9,104 nucleotides of DNA, taken from NCBI GenBank assembly GCA_003228495.1, contig QIDY01000097.1, positions 1 to 9,104 of the forward strand, given 5' to 3'. Position numbers and translations under genes: made by a program. Below, piece after piece: positions 6,770 through 9,104 of the stretch; positions within the stretch are counted from its first letter, which is position 1, and every line of letters begins with the position of its first letter. The notes under the pieces are model-generated. The model was given only the letters and a program-made list of their open reading frames with translations, was not told the DNA's origin and made no database searches. This stretch comes from Nitrospirota bacterium (GTDB lineage: Bacteria; Nitrospirota; Nitrospiria; Nitrospirales; UBA8639).

Positions 6770-6879
6770 GAAGAGCTTATGCAGACTTTCGTGATCCAAC
6801 TGCGGTTTCTAGGATTATTGCAGGGGGCCAGGCCCCGTGCTAACATCCAGCCGCCTCAAGATTTTGAACACCAGCTTCT

Positions 6880-8898
6880 ATGGCATCTCCTCAATTAGAC
6901 AAAACATACAATCCAAAGGCGGTTGAGAAACAGTGGGGAGCCTATTGGGCTGAACACCAACTTTTCCAACCCCGCCATACAGGAGAAGATGGGTCATTTT
7001 GTATAGTCATTCCTCCCCCAAATGTCACTGGCTCACTCCATATCGGCCATGCCCTTAATAACACGCTCCAGGATATTCTCATCCGTTGGAAACGCATGCA
7101 GGGTTTGAAAACCCTCTGGATACCTGGCACCGATCATGCCGGCATTGCTACGCAAAATGTCGTTGAACGTCAACTCAAAGAAGAGGGACAATCGCGTGAA
7201 GATCTTGGCCGTCAGGCATTCATTGAACGAGTATGGACCTGGAGGCACCAATCCGGCGACACCATTATCGGCCAACTCAAACAACTGGGAGCCTCCTGCG
7301 ATTGGGACCGCCTGCGATTCACCATGGACGAGGGACTTTCTCTTGCCGTCCGAGAAGTGTTTGTACGATTTTATAAAGAAGGATTAATTTACCGCGGCGA
7401 ACGTCTCATCAATTGGTGCCCCCGCTGCCTCACGGCTCTTTCCGACATTGAGGTCCAACACGAAGACCTCAAAGGCACGCTCTACCACATTCGCTATGCC
7501 TTAGCTGAAGACCCAGAAACGTTTCTCACCGTCGCGACCACACGGCCTGAAACATTATTGGGCGATACTGCTGTCGCCGTTCATCCAGAAGATCCTCGCT
7601 ATCAACACTTGATCGGCAAGCAGGTCAGACTCCCCTTAACAACACGCACAATTCCCATCGTAGCTGACTCAATTCTTGTGGATCGTGAATTCGCCACGGG
7701 TGCAGTCAAAATTACTCCAGCACATGATTTTAACGATTTCGAAGCCGGCGAACGGCATGGACTGAAGCCTCTCACGATTCTTGACTATAAGGCTCAAATG
7801 GATCCCGTGGGTCTTAAAAATGCCATGGTCGATCAAGACCTATTGGCTACTCTGAGTCTCAAGTCCGTCCAGGAAGCCCGTTCCATTGTGATTGAGACAT
7901 TAAAACAAAAAGATCTTCTCATCCAAGAAGAAGAACATCCCATGGCACTGGGGAAATGCTATCGCTGTAAAACCGTGGTCGAACCCTATCTCTCCCCACA
8001 GTGGTTTGTGAAAACGGCTCCCTTAGCCGTACCGGCTATCGAAGCCGTTGAAACCGGAAAGATCCGTATTCTTCCCGAAGGATGGAAAAACAATTATCTA
8101 GGTTGGATGCGGCAAATTAAAGATTGGTGTATTTCACGCCAAATCTGGTGGGGGCATCAAATCCCAGCCTGGTACTGTCGAAACTGCAACAAGAATAACC
8201 TTCTTGATACAGGCCATGCCGTCGAGGCAACAACACTCCCTGATTCAAATAAAATGAGCTGCTTCATCTCCCCTAACGCACAACCCATCGTGTCAAAAAC
8301 GGACCCCAAAATATGTCCTCGCTGCGGTGGATCTGATTTATTTCAAGATCCTGACGTCTTAGACACGTGGTTTTCCTCGGCTTTGTGGCCGTTTTCCACA
8401 CTTGGATGGCCAGAACAAACGCAAGACTTAAAAACGTTCTATCCCACCTCAACCTTGGTCACTGGTCTGGATATCCTCTTTTTTTGGGTAGCCCGCATGG
8501 TAATGATGGGAATCAAGCTGACAGGACAAGTCCCCTTTCGAGATGTCTATATCCATGCATTAGTCCGAGATGCTGAAGGACAAAAAATGAGTAAGTCCAA
8601 AGGGAATGTGATCGACCCTCTCACCAAAATGAGCCAATATGGAACGGATGCCTTACGATTTACCTTAGCATCCATGGCCTCCCCTGGGCGGGATATGAAA
8701 TTGGCTGAAGAACGTATTGAAGGCTACCGAAACTTTGTCACCAAGATTTGGAATGCCGCACGCTTCATTCAACTCCATGCCGATGGACCCAAGACTGCAG
8801 CTCCACTGGAGTCTCGCCCATTCCCGGATCGATGGATACTCAGTCGCAAACCATGCCATTCGGGAAGTCACCAAGGCCTTAGACGACTATCGCTTTGA
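6880..8898 (+). CDS. valS: valyl-tRNA synthetase, main part; frame broken near 8848
   Basis: ValRS joins valine to tRNA-Val in the cytoplasm and edits mis-charged threonine. HIGH (54-57) and KMSKS (569-573) mark the class I catalytic site. The editing domain includes TTRPETLLGD (220-229) and PAHDFND (280-286). Cys pairs at 180/183, 360/363, 433/436 and 479/482 suggest zinc-binding knuckles. The ATG at 6880 gives the usual family start; an in-frame TGA at 6865-6867 rules out extension, and no Shine-Dalgarno sequence is seen. The frame stays intact through RWILSR (651-656, about 8847) and then runs into an unrelated 16-residue tail before a stop at 8898. ValRS proteins are usually about 860-950 residues, so the 672-residue product would lack the anticodon-binding domain and C-terminal coiled coil. 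The missing part follows in the +1 frame (next entry). Confidence 0.95.
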   Translation: MASPQLDKTYNPKAVEKQWGAYWAEHQLFQPRHTGEDGSFCIVIPPPNVTGSLHIGHALNNTLQDILIRWKRMQGLKTLWIPGTDHAGIATQNVVERQLKEEGQSREDLGRQAFIERVWTWRHQSGDTIIGQLKQLGASCDWDRLRFTMDEGLSLAVREVFVRFYKEGLIYRGERLINWCPRCLTALSDIEVQHEDLKGTLYHIRYALAEDPETFLTVATTRPETLLGDTAVAVHPEDPRYQHLIGKQVRLPLTTRTIPIVADSILVDREFATGAVKITPAHDFNDFEAGERHGLKPLTILDYKAQMDPVGLKNAMVDQDLLATLSLKSVQEARSIVIETLKQKDLLIQEEEHPMALGKCYRCKTVVEPYLSPQWFVKTAPLAVPAIEAVETGKIRILPEGWKNNYLGWMRQIKDWCISRQIWWGHQIPAWYCRNCNKNNLLDTGHAVEATTLPDSNKMSCFISPNAQPIVSKTDPKICPRCGGSDLFQDPDVLDTWFSSALWPFSTLGWPEQTQDLKTFYPTSTLVTGLDILFFWVARMVMMGIKLTGQVPFRDVYIHALVRDAEGQKMSKSKGNVIDPLTKMSQYGTDALRFTLASMASPGRDMKLAEERIEGYRNFVTKIWNAARFIQLHADGPKTAAPLESRPFPDRWILSRKPCHSGSHQGLRRLSL

Positions 8899-9104
8899 CC
8901 AAGCCACCTCGTATCTCTATCAATTTATCTGGCATGAATACTGTGATTGGTATATTGAGCTGGCCAAGTCCAGCCTTCAACAGGGCAATCCTCAGGATGC
9001 CGCCGCTACCCTCCACACACTTTTAGAATCGTTCGAAATCATTCAACGTCTTCTTCATCCTGTCATGCCGTTTATCACCGAAGAAATCTGGCAATCCTTT
9101 CCGC
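8849..9104 (+). CDS. valS: valyl-tRNA synthetase, anticodon-binding part in the shifted frame (3' end outside window)
   Basis: From 8849 the +1 frame reads NHAIREVTKALDDYRFDQ, then FIWHEYCDWYIELAKSSL and LHPVMPFITEEIWQSFP, to the window edge with no stop. These are the classic landmarks of the ValRS anticodon-binding domain. In relatives the junction reads SRLNHAI; here SR is followed directly by one extra A and then the Asn codon. The simplest explanation is a loss of two bases from a Leu codon. Because no other damage is visible on either side, the gene is probably functional in reality or broken very recently. The stretch has no start of its own, so it is the continuation of valS and not a separate gene. 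Confidence 0.88.

Noticed and set aside
6695..6879. T-box riboswitch upstream of valS
   Set aside because: No T-box consensus (AGGGUGG followed by ACCGCG) and no terminator with a U-run before the start codon were found; only an unclassified structured leader is supported.
8840..8860. Programmed ribosomal frameshifting in valS
   Set aside because: There is no convincing slippery heptamer or downstream stimulator, and the conserved Leu codon is missing two bases, which points to an indel or sequence error.

Overview
The window carries bacterial chromosomal DNA, probably from a Gram-negative environmental lineage. The long PAS/GAF histidine kinases, the 7TM-type kinase sensor and the general look of the proteins would fit Nitrospirota, but no marker here settles this and the assignment is weak. 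Base composition is moderate, except for the first ~590 bases, which are visibly more GC-rich and belong to an insertion sequence.

Layout, left to right. (1) 1-~595: the 3' end of an IS1380-like insertion sequence on the + strand, with the C-terminal ~125 residues of its transposase and a gene-free tail. (2) 763-5351: two signalling genes on the - strand. The first transcribed (5351->3138) is a membrane 7TM-GAF protein with a histidine-kinase-like C-terminus. Its phospho-acceptor His is replaced by Gln and its ATP-binding motifs are eroded, so it looks like a pseudokinase. Seventy-one bases later comes a soluble PAS-PAS-PAS hybrid histidine kinase with a C-terminal receiver (3066->763) whose catalytic motifs are all intact. 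No DNA-binding response regulator lies in the window, so the output is unknown. (3) 5574-6305 (-): a HAD-superfamily hydrolase-like protein of the DAVGT type. (4) 6459-6569 (-): a very short gene for a 36-residue, extremely basic protein with a good Shine-Dalgarno sequence and a plausible promoter. (5) 6880->9104 (+): valS, valyl-tRNA synthetase, divergent from group 4 and preceded by a likely promoter and a ~180-nt leader that can fold into a strong 75-nt hairpin. The valS frame breaks at about 8848, but the protein continues perfectly in the +1 frame to the window edge. This is either a recent mutation or a sequence/assembly error.

The most interesting points are the degenerate membrane kinase paired with an intact soluble hybrid kinase, which could be a sensor-scaffold plus enzyme pair; the structured valS leader starting at the predicted transcription start; the unlisted 36-residue basic protein gene; and the valS frameshift. 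Neither kinase gene has a recognisable Shine-Dalgarno sequence, although in-frame stops upstream fix both starts.
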